Assembly: GCF_900090195.1 (NCBI RefSeq)
Contig: NZ_LT607803.1
Span: 5,358,229-5,422,228, forward strand
DNA length: 64,000 nt
Origin: Variovorax sp. HW608
GTDB lineage: Bacteria; Pseudomonadota; Gammaproteobacteria; Burkholderiales; Burkholderiaceae_C
Direction of reading: 5' to 3'
Positions 8,699 to 16,805 of this stretch are shown here, in pieces (within the stretch, counting starts at the first letter, position 1; every line of letters starts with the position of its first letter). The notes beneath the pieces were generated by a model that was given only the letters and a program-made list of their open reading frames with translations, did not search any database and was not told the origin of the DNA. The translations under genes were made by a program, and so were the position numbers.

Positions 8699-10462
8699 TC
8701 ATGGGTGGTTGTTGTCATCATTCCCGTGTCCGGGGTCGTTGCCGTCCTGCGGGTGGTCATTGTCGTCGTCGCGCACGGCGACGCAGACGAAATTGGCGGC
8801 GTCCTCGATGCTGCCCTGCCCGACGTAGCGCGCCTGGCTCGGATAGGCGCAGATCGGCCGCGTGCGCCCGGGCCAGGGCGTATCGGCCGGTGCGGTGCCG
8901 ATGAGGGCCGACGGCCCCTGTCCCTGCTCGACCCATTTGACGAGTGCGCCGAAGGCGTCGAACTGCGAAGTGGCGTAGCCGCCGCCGCAATGGTTCATGC
9001 CCGGCACCACGAACAGGCGAGCGAACTGCTGCGTGTCGCGCAGGCCGCCGAAGCGGTCGACGAGGTCACGGTACCAGCCGATGTGGTATTTCGACGAGAA
9101 CACCGGATCGGCCTGGCCGCTGTAGACGATGAGCTTGCTGCCGCCGGCGCGAAAGCGCCGGTAGTCGGTCGAGCTGGTGCCCATGAAGTCCATCGCCGAC
9201 TGCGAAAAGATGCCGCCGCGCGCATGGATCTTCGGCGCATCCACGTCCATGTTGAAGCTGAGCAGCCACGGCATGAAGGCGTCGTTGAGCCCCGGCAGGC
9301 TCGGCGCCGGCCCGGCGGTCGTGATGACCGTGCCCGGGTATCCCGGCCGGCCGGCGGTCTGCGAATTGGGCGGCGTGGTGAAGACGAAGGGCAAGGCCGA
9401 GCCGCCGAGCGTCGTGTTGAGCGAGGTGTTGCCCGGGGCGGGGAAGAGCGGCCCGATCTTCCAGACGCGCCAGCCGGGTGCGGCGATGCCCGGATCCCAG
9501 AACCAGCCGGCGTACAGCGCACGGCCCTTCGAATCCCTGGCGCCGTCGAACACGCTCTTCAGCGCCGTGACCTGGCTGGCGGACAGCAGCCCGGAGCCCT
9601 GCGGACCGAGCGTGCGCGGATCGAAGCGGCAGGCCTGGGGGTTGGCGATGATGCCGTCGACGAGGCCGTCCTTCGCGTCGCATTCCTTCAAGATCGCGTC
9701 GCCGATCGCGCTCAGCTCCGCCGAGGTGAACGAGGTCGCGAGATCGGGAAAGCCGAAGGGCGTGAGCGAACGCGCGGCGCCGGCGAAGGCCTGCGTGTCC
9801 CAAGCCTCGGCGACCGCGGCCTTGGGCAGGTCCATGCCGGGGTTGCCGGCGATGACGCCGTCGAAGATGTCGGGGTAGCGCTGCGAGAACATCAGGCCCT
9901 CGCGTCCGCCTTCCGAGCAGCCTTCGAAGTAGGCGTACCTGATCTTCTGGCCGTAGTAGGTGCGCGTGATCGCCTTGGCGGCCTGCGCGACGCGGGCGGG
10001 CCCGTCGTAGCCGTAGTCGAGGCGCGCCTGCGGGTCGAATCCGAACTCGGCATTGCCGGCGACCGCGGAGATGTTGGCCGCCGCGTCGTGCCCGCTGTCC
10101 GTGGAGACCACGGCATAGCCCTGATTGATCTGCGCCGCATTGGCGGCGCCGACGCTGCCGTCCAGTCCGCCGCCGCCCTGGTAGTAGAAGCGTTCGCTCC
10201 AGGACGTGGGCATGCGCAGATGGAACTTCACCGCGTAGGACTGCCCGTCGGCCCCGGTGTGCTGGCCGATGGTGCCGAGCACCTCGCAGTGCTCGGGCAG
10301 CGTCGCCGTCGCCAGGTTGAGCACGGCGCTCGTGATGGTCGCGCCTTCGATGCTCTGGTTGAGCAGGGCGTTGCACGCGATGGGCGTCGCCGCATGGCTG
10401 TAGGCCGTCGCTCCCAGGAGGAGCAGTGCAAGCGGCGCCGGAAGTCGATCCTTGAGGTTCAT
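8699..10462 (-). CDS. Tannase/feruloyl esterase family secreted esterase
   Basis: 587-residue exported alpha/beta hydrolase of the tannase family, acting on aromatic esters (gallate or ferulate type) outside the cytoplasm. A Sec signal peptide is clear (LPAPLALLLLGATAYSHAA). The family's CS-D-HC catalytic arrangement is visible: nucleophile in YFEGCSEGGREG, Asp in YSGQADPVFS and His-Cys in GMNHCGGGYA; the paired Cys normally form a disulfide. The start at 10462 follows AGGAGACGTGGA. The C-terminal tail (RDDDNDHPQDGNDPGHGNDD) is strongly Asp/Asn/His-rich, unusual for the family and possibly metal-binding. No regulator is adjacent. Confidence 0.88.
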   Translation of the reverse strand: MNLKDRLPAPLALLLLGATAYSHAATPIACNALLNQSIEGATITSAVLNLATATLPEHCEVLGTIGQHTGADGQSYAVKFHLRMPTSWSERFYYQGGGGLDGSVGAANAAQINQGYAVVSTDSGHDAAANISAVAGNAEFGFDPQARLDYGYDGPARVAQAAKAITRTYYGQKIRYAYFEGCSEGGREGLMFSQRYPDIFDGVIAGNPGMDLPKAAVAEAWDTQAFAGAARSLTPFGFPDLATSFTSAELSAIGDAILKECDAKDGLVDGIIANPQACRFDPRTLGPQGSGLLSASQVTALKSVFDGARDSKGRALYAGWFWDPGIAAPGWRVWKIGPLFPAPGNTSLNTTLGGSALPFVFTTPPNSQTAGRPGYPGTVITTAGPAPSLPGLNDAFMPWLLSFNMDVDAPKIHARGGIFSQSAMDFMGTSSTDYRRFRAGGSKLIVYSGQADPVFSSKYHIGWYRDLVDRFGGLRDTQQFARLFVVPGMNHCGGGYATSQFDAFGALVKWVEQGQGPSALIGTAPADTPWPGRTRPICAYPSQARYVGQGSIEDAANFVCVAVRDDDNDHPQDGNDPGHGNDDNNHP

Positions 10463-10559
10463 TCCACGTCTCCTGTTCGTTGTACTGGAGGAATGCGCAC
10501 AAGGTTCTTTTTTATAACTAGTTCGCGGTGCTCCGCAAGTGGTATTTCCGATCTTGTTC

Positions 10560-10995
10560 CTAGGCCAGGAGATCACGACATCCGAGGTCGTCCACGGCCT
10601 GGTGAATGCGCTCGAAGTTGTTCCACCAGATCACCGGCGGGATGCCGTTCGCGTGCTGCCAGACCGGGTTCGCGATCAGCCAGAGGACCGACAGCCGCTA
10701 GTCGTCGCGCAGTGCCTGCCGGTCGCTCGCGATAGAAGGTCACTTCCTGCCGGCCGCCGAACCAGGGTCCACCGGGGCGGTCCGCGAGGCCGGCTTTCAG
10801 GATGAGCGTGGAGGGCGCCTTCGCAGGGGGCTGGTCATAGGTGAGCCGCAAGCGAAAGATGTGCGAAAGCACGGTCGCGAACGATGTCTCCACCGCCACA
10901 TCGATGACCCGTTGCCGCTCGATCGCGCCTGAGCTTCGCAGGGCATCGGTGAGTTCCGCGGGCGCGATGGCTTTCGGGAGCGAAGGATTCGTCAT
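10560..10995 (-). pseudogene. Decayed phosphotransferase (APH/ecdysteroid-kinase-like) remnant
   Basis: The first ~85 codons encode the N-terminal part of an APH/EcKL-type kinase (LPKAIAPAELTDALRSSGAI, then FRLRLTYDQPPAKAPSTLIL and GRQEVTFYRE). The open frame then leaves homology near 10735. In another frame the family's C-terminal end resumes (LSVLWLIANPVWQHANGIPP, then VIWWNNFERIHQAVDD, ending DLLA and a stop at 10560), with a TAG in that frame a few codons before it. The central ~200 codons with the catalytic HGD and metal-binding motifs are absent. So: internal deletion plus frameshift plus nonsense. Divergent from the AraC gene. Confidence 0.75.
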
Positions 10996-11023
10996 GCCGG
11001 ATTGTGCTTAGCATCGCTTCGAA

Positions 11024-11524
11024 ATGAACAGTCCCAATGCCACCCCCGCAAGCCAGGACCCCGCGCTGCTGCGTCGACTGCTGCGCGCCAAGGACCGGAT
11101 GGATGCCGCCTCGCACGAGGAATGGCCCGTCGGGCGGCTTGCAGAGGTGAGCGGCGTTTCCGAGGCGCACTTTGCGCGATCGTTCAAGCAGGCTTTCGGC
11201 ACCCCGCCGCATCGCTACCTGCTCACGCGGCGCATCGAGCGGGCCACGGCGCTGCTGCGCGATACGGACCTCTCCATCACCGACATCGCTTTCACGACGG
11301 GCTGGTCGAGCCTGGGCACCTTCGGGCGCACCTTCCGCGACATCACCGGCGAAAGTCCGAGCGCGGTGCGCACGCGCGCCCGAGCGGCGACCCATGAACT
11401 CGGCCGGGTGCCCGCCTGCATCGTCAGTGCCGCGCACCGGCCCGAGCTCAAGACCGCAGTTTCGGAGAAGCGGCGGCAGGCCCTGGACGGTACAAACGAA
11501 ACCGTTCAACAGGAGCATTCATGA
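11024..11524 (+). CDS. AraC-family regulator, DNA-binding domain only
   Basis: 166-residue transcription factor. The two AraC helix-turn-helix motifs occupy about residues 35-120 (VGRLAEVSGVSEAHFARSFK and SITDIAFTTGWSSLGTFGRT), ending in the usual FRDITGESPSAVR. There is no N-terminal effector domain, so any signal sensing must lie elsewhere. The last ~45 residues (HELGRVPACIVSAAHRPELK) are unassigned. The stop overlaps the start of the next VOC gene by 4 bp, so the two are translationally coupled and likely act in one response. Confidence 0.88.
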   Translation: MNSPNATPASQDPALLRRLLRAKDRMDAASHEEWPVGRLAEVSGVSEAHFARSFKQAFGTPPHRYLLTRRIERATALLRDTDLSITDIAFTTGWSSLGTFGRTFRDITGESPSAVRTRARAATHELGRVPACIVSAAHRPELKTAVSEKRRQALDGTNETVQQEHS

Positions 11525-11928
11525 CACAAGGCATCGAAACGGTCGGTTTGTACGTGCGCGATCAGGACGAAGCGCTTGCCTTCTATGTGGAGAAGCTCGG
11601 GTTTCGCGTCCACACCGACGTGCGCAACGGCGACTATCGCTGGCTCACGGTGCAGCACCCGGACCAGCCATCGTTCCAGCTCGGTCTGTACGTCCCCGGG
11701 CCGCCGGTGCTCGATGCGGCCACCGCGCAGGCCGTGCGCGAGATCGTGGCCAAGGGCGCGATGCCGCCGCTCGTGCTCGCCGTGGACGATTGCCGCGCCG
11801 CCTACGACCGGATGGCGGCCGAGGGTGTGGAATTCACCCAAGAACCGGTGGAGCGCTATGGCACCGTGGATGCCGGCTTTCGCGACCCGTCGGGCAACGG
11901 GTGGAAGATGATCCAGCGCCGCGGCTGA
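11521..11928 (+). CDS. VOC superfamily protein coupled to AraC regulator
   Basis: 135-residue glyoxalase/extradiol-fold protein. Visible family marks: IETVGLYVRDQDEALAFYVE at the N terminus and FRDPSGNGWKMIQ at the C terminus; the middle VLAVDDCRAAYDRMAAEGVE is the conserved beta-alpha unit. The start codon is in an ATGA overlap with the AraC gene. AraC-VOC pairs of this form are common in proteobacteria and usually annotated only by fold; the substrate is unknown. Confidence 0.85.
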   Translation: MTQGIETVGLYVRDQDEALAFYVEKLGFRVHTDVRNGDYRWLTVQHPDQPSFQLGLYVPGPPVLDAATAQAVREIVAKGAMPPLVLAVDDCRAAYDRMAAEGVEFTQEPVERYGTVDAGFRDPSGNGWKMIQRRG

Positions 11929-11932
11929 ACAG

Positions 11933-12502
11933 TCAGCTCTCGTTGTGCGCGACCTGCATGCGCTTGCGCGTGCGCCCGGCGACGTCGTAGATGTTGAAGT
12001 CGTTCATCGTGCGTCCGTACAGGTGCAGGCTGATCGCGCCCGGCCGCTCGATCGGAACGCCGGTGACGTGGATGTGGTCCGGGTTCGGTACGAAGCTGGT
12101 CACCGCACCGTGCTTGAGCAGGAGGATGCCGCCGCGCACCAGCTCGATGTCGTGGTCGACGCCGCGATCGGGCGACACGCGCACATAGCTGCGCTCCTCG
12201 AGCACGCCTTCGACGACGCCGACCACGCCCCAGCTGCCGTGGTCGTGCACCGGCGTCCACTGGCCCGGCTGCCAGACCAGGGCGTAGAGCGACAGGCCGT
12301 GCTCGGGCATGTTGCGGATGAGGTTGCGCGCGTAGCCTTCGGTGCTGCTTCGCCGGTGCTGCGGCTCAAGGAAGCTGCCGGCCTCCTCGATCAGTTCGAG
12401 CATCAGCGGCGCAATGCCGAGGACGCAATCGGCGGGCTCCGAATGGGATTGGCTGAATGCTGCAGCGCGGGAAACGAAATGGTCGAGGGCGGATGAGGTC
12501 AT
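11933..12502 (-). CDS. Cysteine dioxygenase-type thiol dioxygenase (CDO/MDO cupin)
   Basis: 189-residue mononuclear-iron cupin that oxidises a small thiol (cysteine or 3-mercaptopropionate) to its sulfinate. The 3-His iron site is visible as His-x-His in PVHDHGSWGVVGVVEG and the distal His in FVPNPDHIHVTG. There is no N-terminal extension, and size and sequence context resemble the bacterial 3-mercaptopropionate/arginine-type subgroup; exact substrate is not assigned. The C-terminal GRTMNDFNIYD is typical. It converges with the VOC gene with a 4-bp gap. Start at 12502. Confidence 0.85.
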   Translation of the reverse strand: MTSSALDHFVSRAAAFSQSHSEPADCVLGIAPLMLELIEEAGSFLEPQHRRSSTEGYARNLIRNMPEHGLSLYALVWQPGQWTPVHDHGSWGVVGVVEGVLEERSYVRVSPDRGVDHDIELVRGGILLLKHGAVTSFVPNPDHIHVTGVPIERPGAISLHLYGRTMNDFNIYDVAGRTRKRMQVAHNES

Positions 12503-12605
12503 GGGTGGGCGTGGCTATTGCTGGCGGCACCGAGCATAGCGGCCATCTCCTCGCGGATCGGATGGATCGCCTGCTCGATCGCTGCGAAACAGGCGATCCA
12601 CGCCC

Positions 12606-13583
12606 TCAGCTGCGCGGCGCCCGGTGCACCTCCACCGTGACGTGCGCCAGTTCTTCGTGGATGCCGAGCAGTTGCCGGAAGTGGGCCGGCGTCGCGGCCT
12701 GCTGCACCTCCACTGCGAGGATGCACGCGTACTTCGCGCGGCCCACGCGCCAGACGTGCAGATCGTGGATGCGTGCGGGCACGGGGCCGGCCGCAATCGC
12801 TTCGCGGATCTCTTCGACCACCGGCGCGTCCATCTCGGCATCGAGCAGCACGCGGCCGGTGTCGCGCAGCAGGCCCAGCGCCCAGGCCGCGACCAGCACC
12901 GAACCGACGATGCCCATCACCGGGTCGAGCCAGCCGAAGCCCCAGAAGAGGCCGCCCAGCAGTGCCGCGATCGCCAGGATCGAGGTGGCCGCATCGGCGA
13001 GCACGTGGACGTAGGCCGAACGCAGGTTGAGATCGTGGTGGCCGTGGTGGTGGTGGTCGTGATGATCCTGTTGACGGTCATGGTGCGCGTGATCGTGATG
13101 GTGGTGATGGCCGTCCTTCAGCAGCCAGGCGCAGACCAGATTGATCACGAGGCCGATGACCGCGATGACGATCGCCTCCTCGTAGTGGATGGGGGCGGGC
13201 GAGAACAGCCTCTCGACGGACTGGTAGGCCATCCAGCCGGCGACGAGCAGCAGGAGGATCGCGCTCGTGTAGCCGGCCAGCACCTCGATCTTCCAGGTCC
13301 CGAACGCAAAGCGGGTGTTGCCCGAGAGCCTGCGCGCCGTGGCGTAGGCCGCCACCGAGAGCCCGAGCGCGAGCGCATGCGAGCTCATGTGCCAGCCGTC
13401 GGCCAGCAGCGCCATGGAGTTGAACCAGTAGCCGCCCACGATCTCCAGGACCATCATGGCCGCGGTGAGAAGGACCGCGAGGCGGGCGTTCTTCTCGCCC
13501 AGCGGATTGCCGTCGTCGAAGACGTGGGAGTGGCTGCCGGCGTCGCGCAGGAACGGCTCGGTATCAGGGGAAGCATGGATCAT
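12606..13583 (-). CDS. dmeF: Cation diffusion facilitator, Co/Ni-type DmeF-like efflux protein
   Basis: 325-residue inner-membrane CDF transporter exporting divalent metal by proton antiport. Six hydrophobic helices are visible; the metal-site motif in TM2 reads MALLADGWHMSSHALALG (Asp and His ligands as in DmeF-like members). Between TM4 and TM5 is a histidine-rich loop (GHHHHHDHAHHDRQQDHHDH). The C-terminal cytoplasmic domain ends HVTVEVHRAPRS. It is divergent from an RcnR-type repressor, which supports cobalt/nickel specificity. The chosen ATG (13583) lies only 4 bp from the operator with no Shine-Dalgarno, suggesting a leaderless or very short leader. Confidence 0.85.
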   Translation of the reverse strand: MIHASPDTEPFLRDAGSHSHVFDDGNPLGEKNARLAVLLTAAMMVLEIVGGYWFNSMALLADGWHMSSHALALGLSVAAYATARRLSGNTRFAFGTWKIEVLAGYTSAILLLLVAGWMAYQSVERLFSPAPIHYEEAIVIAVIGLVINLVCAWLLKDGHHHHHDHAHHDRQQDHHDHHHHGHHDLNLRSAYVHVLADAATSILAIAALLGGLFWGFGWLDPVMGIVGSVLVAAWALGLLRDTGRVLLDAEMDAPVVEEIREAIAAGPVPARIHDLHVWRVGRAKYACILAVEVQQAATPAHFRQLLGIHEELAHVTVEVHRAPRS

Positions 13584-13587
13584 CCGG

Positions 13588-13604
13588 ATACTGTACCCCA
13601 GTAT
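13588..13604. promoter_or_regulatory. RcnR/DmeR-type operator between dmeF and its repressor
   Basis: The inverted repeat ATACT-GTACCCC-AGTAT (on the other strand TACT-GGGG-TAC-AGTA) matches the known RcnR-class pattern of TACT, a G tract and AGTA. It sits in the 46-bp divergent gap, 4 bp from the dmeF start and 25 bp from the repressor start, so one site could control both genes. Confidence 0.75.
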
Positions 13605-13629
13605 GTGGTGCGACCTAGAATCGGCCTTC

Positions 13630-13905
13630 ATGTCGCATACGGTTCTCAACAAGAAGCCCCTGCTCACACGCATCCGGCGCATCCAGGGGCAGGCGCAGGC
13701 CCTGGAGCGCGCGCTCGAGGACGAGCGCGACTGCACCGCCGTGCTGCAGCAGCTGGCGGCCATCCGCGGCGCGGTCAACGGGCTGATGCTGGAAGTGCTC
13801 GATGGCCATGTGCGCCACCACCTCGGCGCCCACGACGCCTCCCGCGAAGAGCGCGCGCAAGACCTCGACGTGGTCGTTTCGGCGCTGCGCTCGTACCTGA
13901 AGTAG
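13630..13905 (+). CDS. RcnR/CsoR-family metal-responsive repressor (DmeR-like)
   Basis: 91-residue all-helical repressor that releases DNA on binding cobalt or nickel. It begins MSHTVLNKK, the same MSHT start as RcnR, and carries TRIRRIQGQAQALERAL, then the conserved Cys in DERDCTAVLQQ, AAIRGAVNGLMLEVL and a His-rich helix DGHVRHHLGAH. These provide the N-terminal amine/His3, Cys and His metal ligands expected for RcnR-type sensors rather than the Cu(I) set of CsoR. A TAGAAT -10-like hexamer ends 8 bp before the ATG, hinting at leaderless translation. Divergent from dmeF. Confidence 0.85.
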   Translation: MSHTVLNKKPLLTRIRRIQGQAQALERALEDERDCTAVLQQLAAIRGAVNGLMLEVLDGHVRHHLGAHDASREERAQDLDVVVSALRSYLK

Positions 13906-13969
13906 CCCGGCGCGGCGACTCTGGCTAGACTGGCGAACCCATGGCGTCCCCCGCTTGCCGAGGCTCCCA

Positions 13970-16669
13970 GTGACCACCGAAACCGATCTGCCGGACAGCG
14001 CGGGCGACGACCTGCTGCTGCGGGTTTCGCCGCCGAGGGTGCCGCGCCATCTGCTTTCGCGGCCGCGGCTCCTGGCCAACGATCCGGCGTTCCGTGGCGT
14101 CCCGGCGATCCTGATCCAGGCGCCGGCCGGTTTCGGCAAGACCTCGCTGCTCGCGCAGTGGCGGCTGGAGCATCTCTCGCACGGCCTCGTCGTGGCCTGG
14201 GTCTCGGTGCAGGCGCGCGATACGCCGCAGCGGCTGGCACAGGCGCTGGCGATGTCGGTGCGGCGCAGTTCGGGGCGATCGACCTTCGGTCACGTGCTGC
14301 TCGACGCGGTGGGGCCGACCGGCCTCGAAGGCATCACGATCTGGCTGGCGGAACTCGCGCAGACCGCGCTCGACGTGGTGCTGATCGTCGACGAGGCCGA
14401 GCGCCTGCCCGCCGCCTCGCGCGAAGCGCTGGGCTACCTGCTGCGCAATGCGCCGCCGAACCTGCGCACGATCATCGCGAGCCGTCCGGACAGCAACCTC
14501 GACATCGACGACCTGATCGCCTACGGCCAGTGCGTCGTGGTCGGCCCGGCGATGCTGCGCTTCAGGCTCGAAGAGACGCTGGAACTGGTCCACGAGCGCT
14601 TCGGCGCGAGCATCGACAACGACACCGCCGCGCGTCTGCACGCGCTCACCGAGGGCTGGCCGCTGGGCCTGCAGCTGTCGCTCACGGTGATGGCGCGCGG
14701 CGCCGACGTGGCCGGCATCGCGGGCATCGGCGGCCGCTTGCGCGACCAGTTCCTCACGCTGATGCTCACGAACCTCGATGCCTCCGACCGCGAATTCCTC
14801 ACCCGCATCTCGATCCTCCACCACCTGCATCCGGAGCTGTGCCGCAGGGTCGCCGAAACCGAAGACGCCACCGAGCGCCTGGCCCGCCTGAGCCGCGACA
14901 CCCCGGTCTTCGTCGCGGCGGAGCAGGGCGACTGGCTGCGCATGCACATGCTCGCGCGCGACGTGCTGCGCGAGGCCTTCAGCGCGCTGCCGAAGGCGCA
15001 GCAGGAGGGCGCGCACGCCCGCGCGGCGGCATGGCTCGCGGAACGCGGCATGCTCGAGGACGCGGCGCGGCATGCGCTGGTCGCAGGGCAGCGCGAGCTG
15101 GCCTACGAGCTGGCCGAACGCAGCCTCTACGAAGCCATCGTGACCCACGGCCGGCAGGGCGTGGTGCTCGAATGGCTGGCGCAGCTGCCCGCCGACGAGC
15201 TCGACCGCCGCCCGCGCCTGCTGCTGGCCGCCGCCTGGACGCTGGCGATCAGCGAGCGCCACGAGGACGCCGGCCGCATGGTCGCGCGCATCCTCGCGCA
15301 CCAGTCCAAGGACCAGCCCGATCCGACGCTGCAATGCGAATGCGCGCTGATCCTCAGCGGCGCGGCGGTGTTCGCCGACGATCCGGACCGCTTTGCTGCG
15401 CTGCACGATCCGTGGGCCGAATCGCCGCCGCTGCGCGATCCGATGCTGCTGCAGGTGCATGCCAACCGCACCGCCTACCGCACGCTGCTCGAAGGCGATC
15501 CGGCGCTGGCGCGCCTGCGGCAGCAGCAGTCGCCGCGCGGGGATTTCGGGCCCGGGCAGGGTTTCGTCGGGCGCTGGGGCGAATTCATCATCGGCCTGTC
15601 CTACGTCTGGGAAGGGCAGGTGCTGCTGGTCGAAAGCCTGCTGCAGCCGGCGGTCGCCAGCGCCGACGCGGACCTCGGCCGGCGCAACAGCTTCAGCTGC
15701 ATGCTCGCGGCGCTCCTGGCCTCGGCGATGTGGGAGCGCGGCCGTCCCGCCGATGCCTCGGCGCTCCTGGCCGACCGGATCGACGTGCTGGAGCGCAGCG
15801 GCCTGCCCGAATCGCTGCTGCTGGCCTATCGCACCATGGCGCGCATGGCGATGGCCGAAGGCGCCGAGCACCGGGCGATGGAGCTGCTCGGCGCGCTCGA
15901 CGCCGTGGGCTCGGCCCGCTCGCTGCCCCGGCTGCGCATCGCGAGCCTGGTCGAGCAGGTGCGCATGCACGCGCGGCGCTACCGCGCCGGAAGCTGCCGC
16001 GAACTGTGCCGGCGCATCGACGCGATGCTGGACGATCCTTCCTTGCCGCAGGGCCGGCTCTGGCGGCGGGGCGTCGACGCGCTGCGGGGGCTCGCGCAGG
16101 GCTATGCGGCGATCGCGAGCCAGGACTGGCGGGCTGCGCTCGAGCCGCTCGCGCATGCCGACGAGCTGGCGCAGGCGATGCACCAGGGGCGTTTCCGCAT
16201 CGAGATCCTCGGCCTGCGCGCCTTCGCGCTCGACCGCTGCGGCGAACGCGCGCTTCCGATGCTGCGCGAGGCGATGGACCTGGCGCAGAGCTACGGGCTG
16301 GTGCGCGTCTTCGAGGATGCGCACCCCGATCTGGGCCATTGGGCGCGGGAGGTGGCCGCCGGGGGCCTCGATGGCGCCGGGGCGCCGGTCGCGCGGGCGG
16401 CCGCCCCCGTGGCGCCGCCGGTTCCGGCGCCGCCGCGCGACCTGCCAACGGCCCGCGGCATGGTGCTCACCCCCAAGGAGGGCCAGGTGCTGGAACTCCT
16501 GGCGCGCAACCTCTCCAACAAGGAGATCGGACGCGCCATGCAGGTCGGCGAAACCACGGTCAAGTGGCACGTCAAGAACCTGCTCGCCAAGCTGGACGCC
16601 GGCACACGCAAGGAAGTCGTCGTGCGCGCGCGCATCCTCGGGCTGATCCAAGCCCAGTCCGGGGGCTGA
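13970..16669 (+). CDS. MalT-like LuxR-family ATP-binding regulator (LAL/STAND)
   Basis: About 899-residue transcription factor. An N-terminal nucleotide-binding domain contains the Walker A ILIQAPAGFGKTSLL and a Walker B-like VVLIVDEAERLP; the long middle is helical repeat (TPR-like, LALAISERHEDAGRM); a LuxR helix-turn-helix closes the protein (LTPKEGQVLELLARNLSNKE, TVKWHVKNLLAKLD). In MalT-type proteins an inducer plus ATP drives oligomerisation and activation. Start is GTG 13970 with GAGG about 7 bases ahead; a TTG at 13955 is the alternative. Ahead of the TauD/BKACE gene run and a candidate activator of it (inference). About 110 residues before the HTH are Pro/Ala-rich linker. Confidence 0.88.
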   Translation: MTTETDLPDSAGDDLLLRVSPPRVPRHLLSRPRLLANDPAFRGVPAILIQAPAGFGKTSLLAQWRLEHLSHGLVVAWVSVQARDTPQRLAQALAMSVRRSSGRSTFGHVLLDAVGPTGLEGITIWLAELAQTALDVVLIVDEAERLPAASREALGYLLRNAPPNLRTIIASRPDSNLDIDDLIAYGQCVVVGPAMLRFRLEETLELVHERFGASIDNDTAARLHALTEGWPLGLQLSLTVMARGADVAGIAGIGGRLRDQFLTLMLTNLDASDREFLTRISILHHLHPELCRRVAETEDATERLARLSRDTPVFVAAEQGDWLRMHMLARDVLREAFSALPKAQQEGAHARAAAWLAERGMLEDAARHALVAGQRELAYELAERSLYEAIVTHGRQGVVLEWLAQLPADELDRRPRLLLAAAWTLAISERHEDAGRMVARILAHQSKDQPDPTLQCECALILSGAAVFADDPDRFAALHDPWAESPPLRDPMLLQVHANRTAYRTLLEGDPALARLRQQQSPRGDFGPGQGFVGRWGEFIIGLSYVWEGQVLLVESLLQPAVASADADLGRRNSFSCMLAALLASAMWERGRPADASALLADRIDVLERSGLPESLLLAYRTMARMAMAEGAEHRAMELLGALDAVGSARSLPRLRIASLVEQVRMHARRYRAGSCRELCRRIDAMLDDPSLPQGRLWRRGVDALRGLAQGYAAIASQDWRAALEPLAHADELAQAMHQGRFRIEILGLRAFALDRCGERALPMLREAMDLAQSYGLVRVFEDAHPDLGHWAREVAAGGLDGAGAPVARAAAPVAPPVPAPPRDLPTARGMVLTPKEGQVLELLARNLSNKEIGRAMQVGETTVKWHVKNLLAKLDAGTRKEVVVRARILGLIQAQSGG

Positions 16670-16670
16670 A

Positions 16671-16689
16671 GGGAGGGGTCCCCCCTCCC
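16671..16689 (+). terminator. Candidate hairpin terminator after the MalT-like gene
   Basis: Perfect 8-bp stem GGGAGGGG / CCCCTCCC with a 3-base loop begins 2 bp after the stop codon. No T-tract follows, so intrinsic termination is uncertain; a second GC-rich hairpin (GGAGGG, CCCTCC) lies immediately downstream. Confidence 0.4.
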
Positions 16690-16805
16690 GCAAGGAGGGG
16701 GCCCTCCGGGGCTCCGCTCCCTATTCTTGATGCCTGAGAAGCCGCACCGCGCGGCTCCATCACCCAAGAGCCGGCGCAAGCCGGGCTCACAACGGAGACA
16801 GGCCC

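Noticed and set aside
12499..12726. 75-codon minus-strand frame whose stop overlaps the thiol-dioxygenase start (ATGA)
   Set aside because: More than half lies antiphase inside dmeF and no good start or ribosome site precedes the part outside it; the overlap may be chance.
13021..13110. Short direct repeats resembling a CRISPR or tandem array
   Set aside because: They are GTG/GAT-rich codons for the histidine-rich loop of DmeF.
13941..13972. ATG at 13941 as start of the MalT-like gene
   Set aside because: It is in a different frame from the protein.
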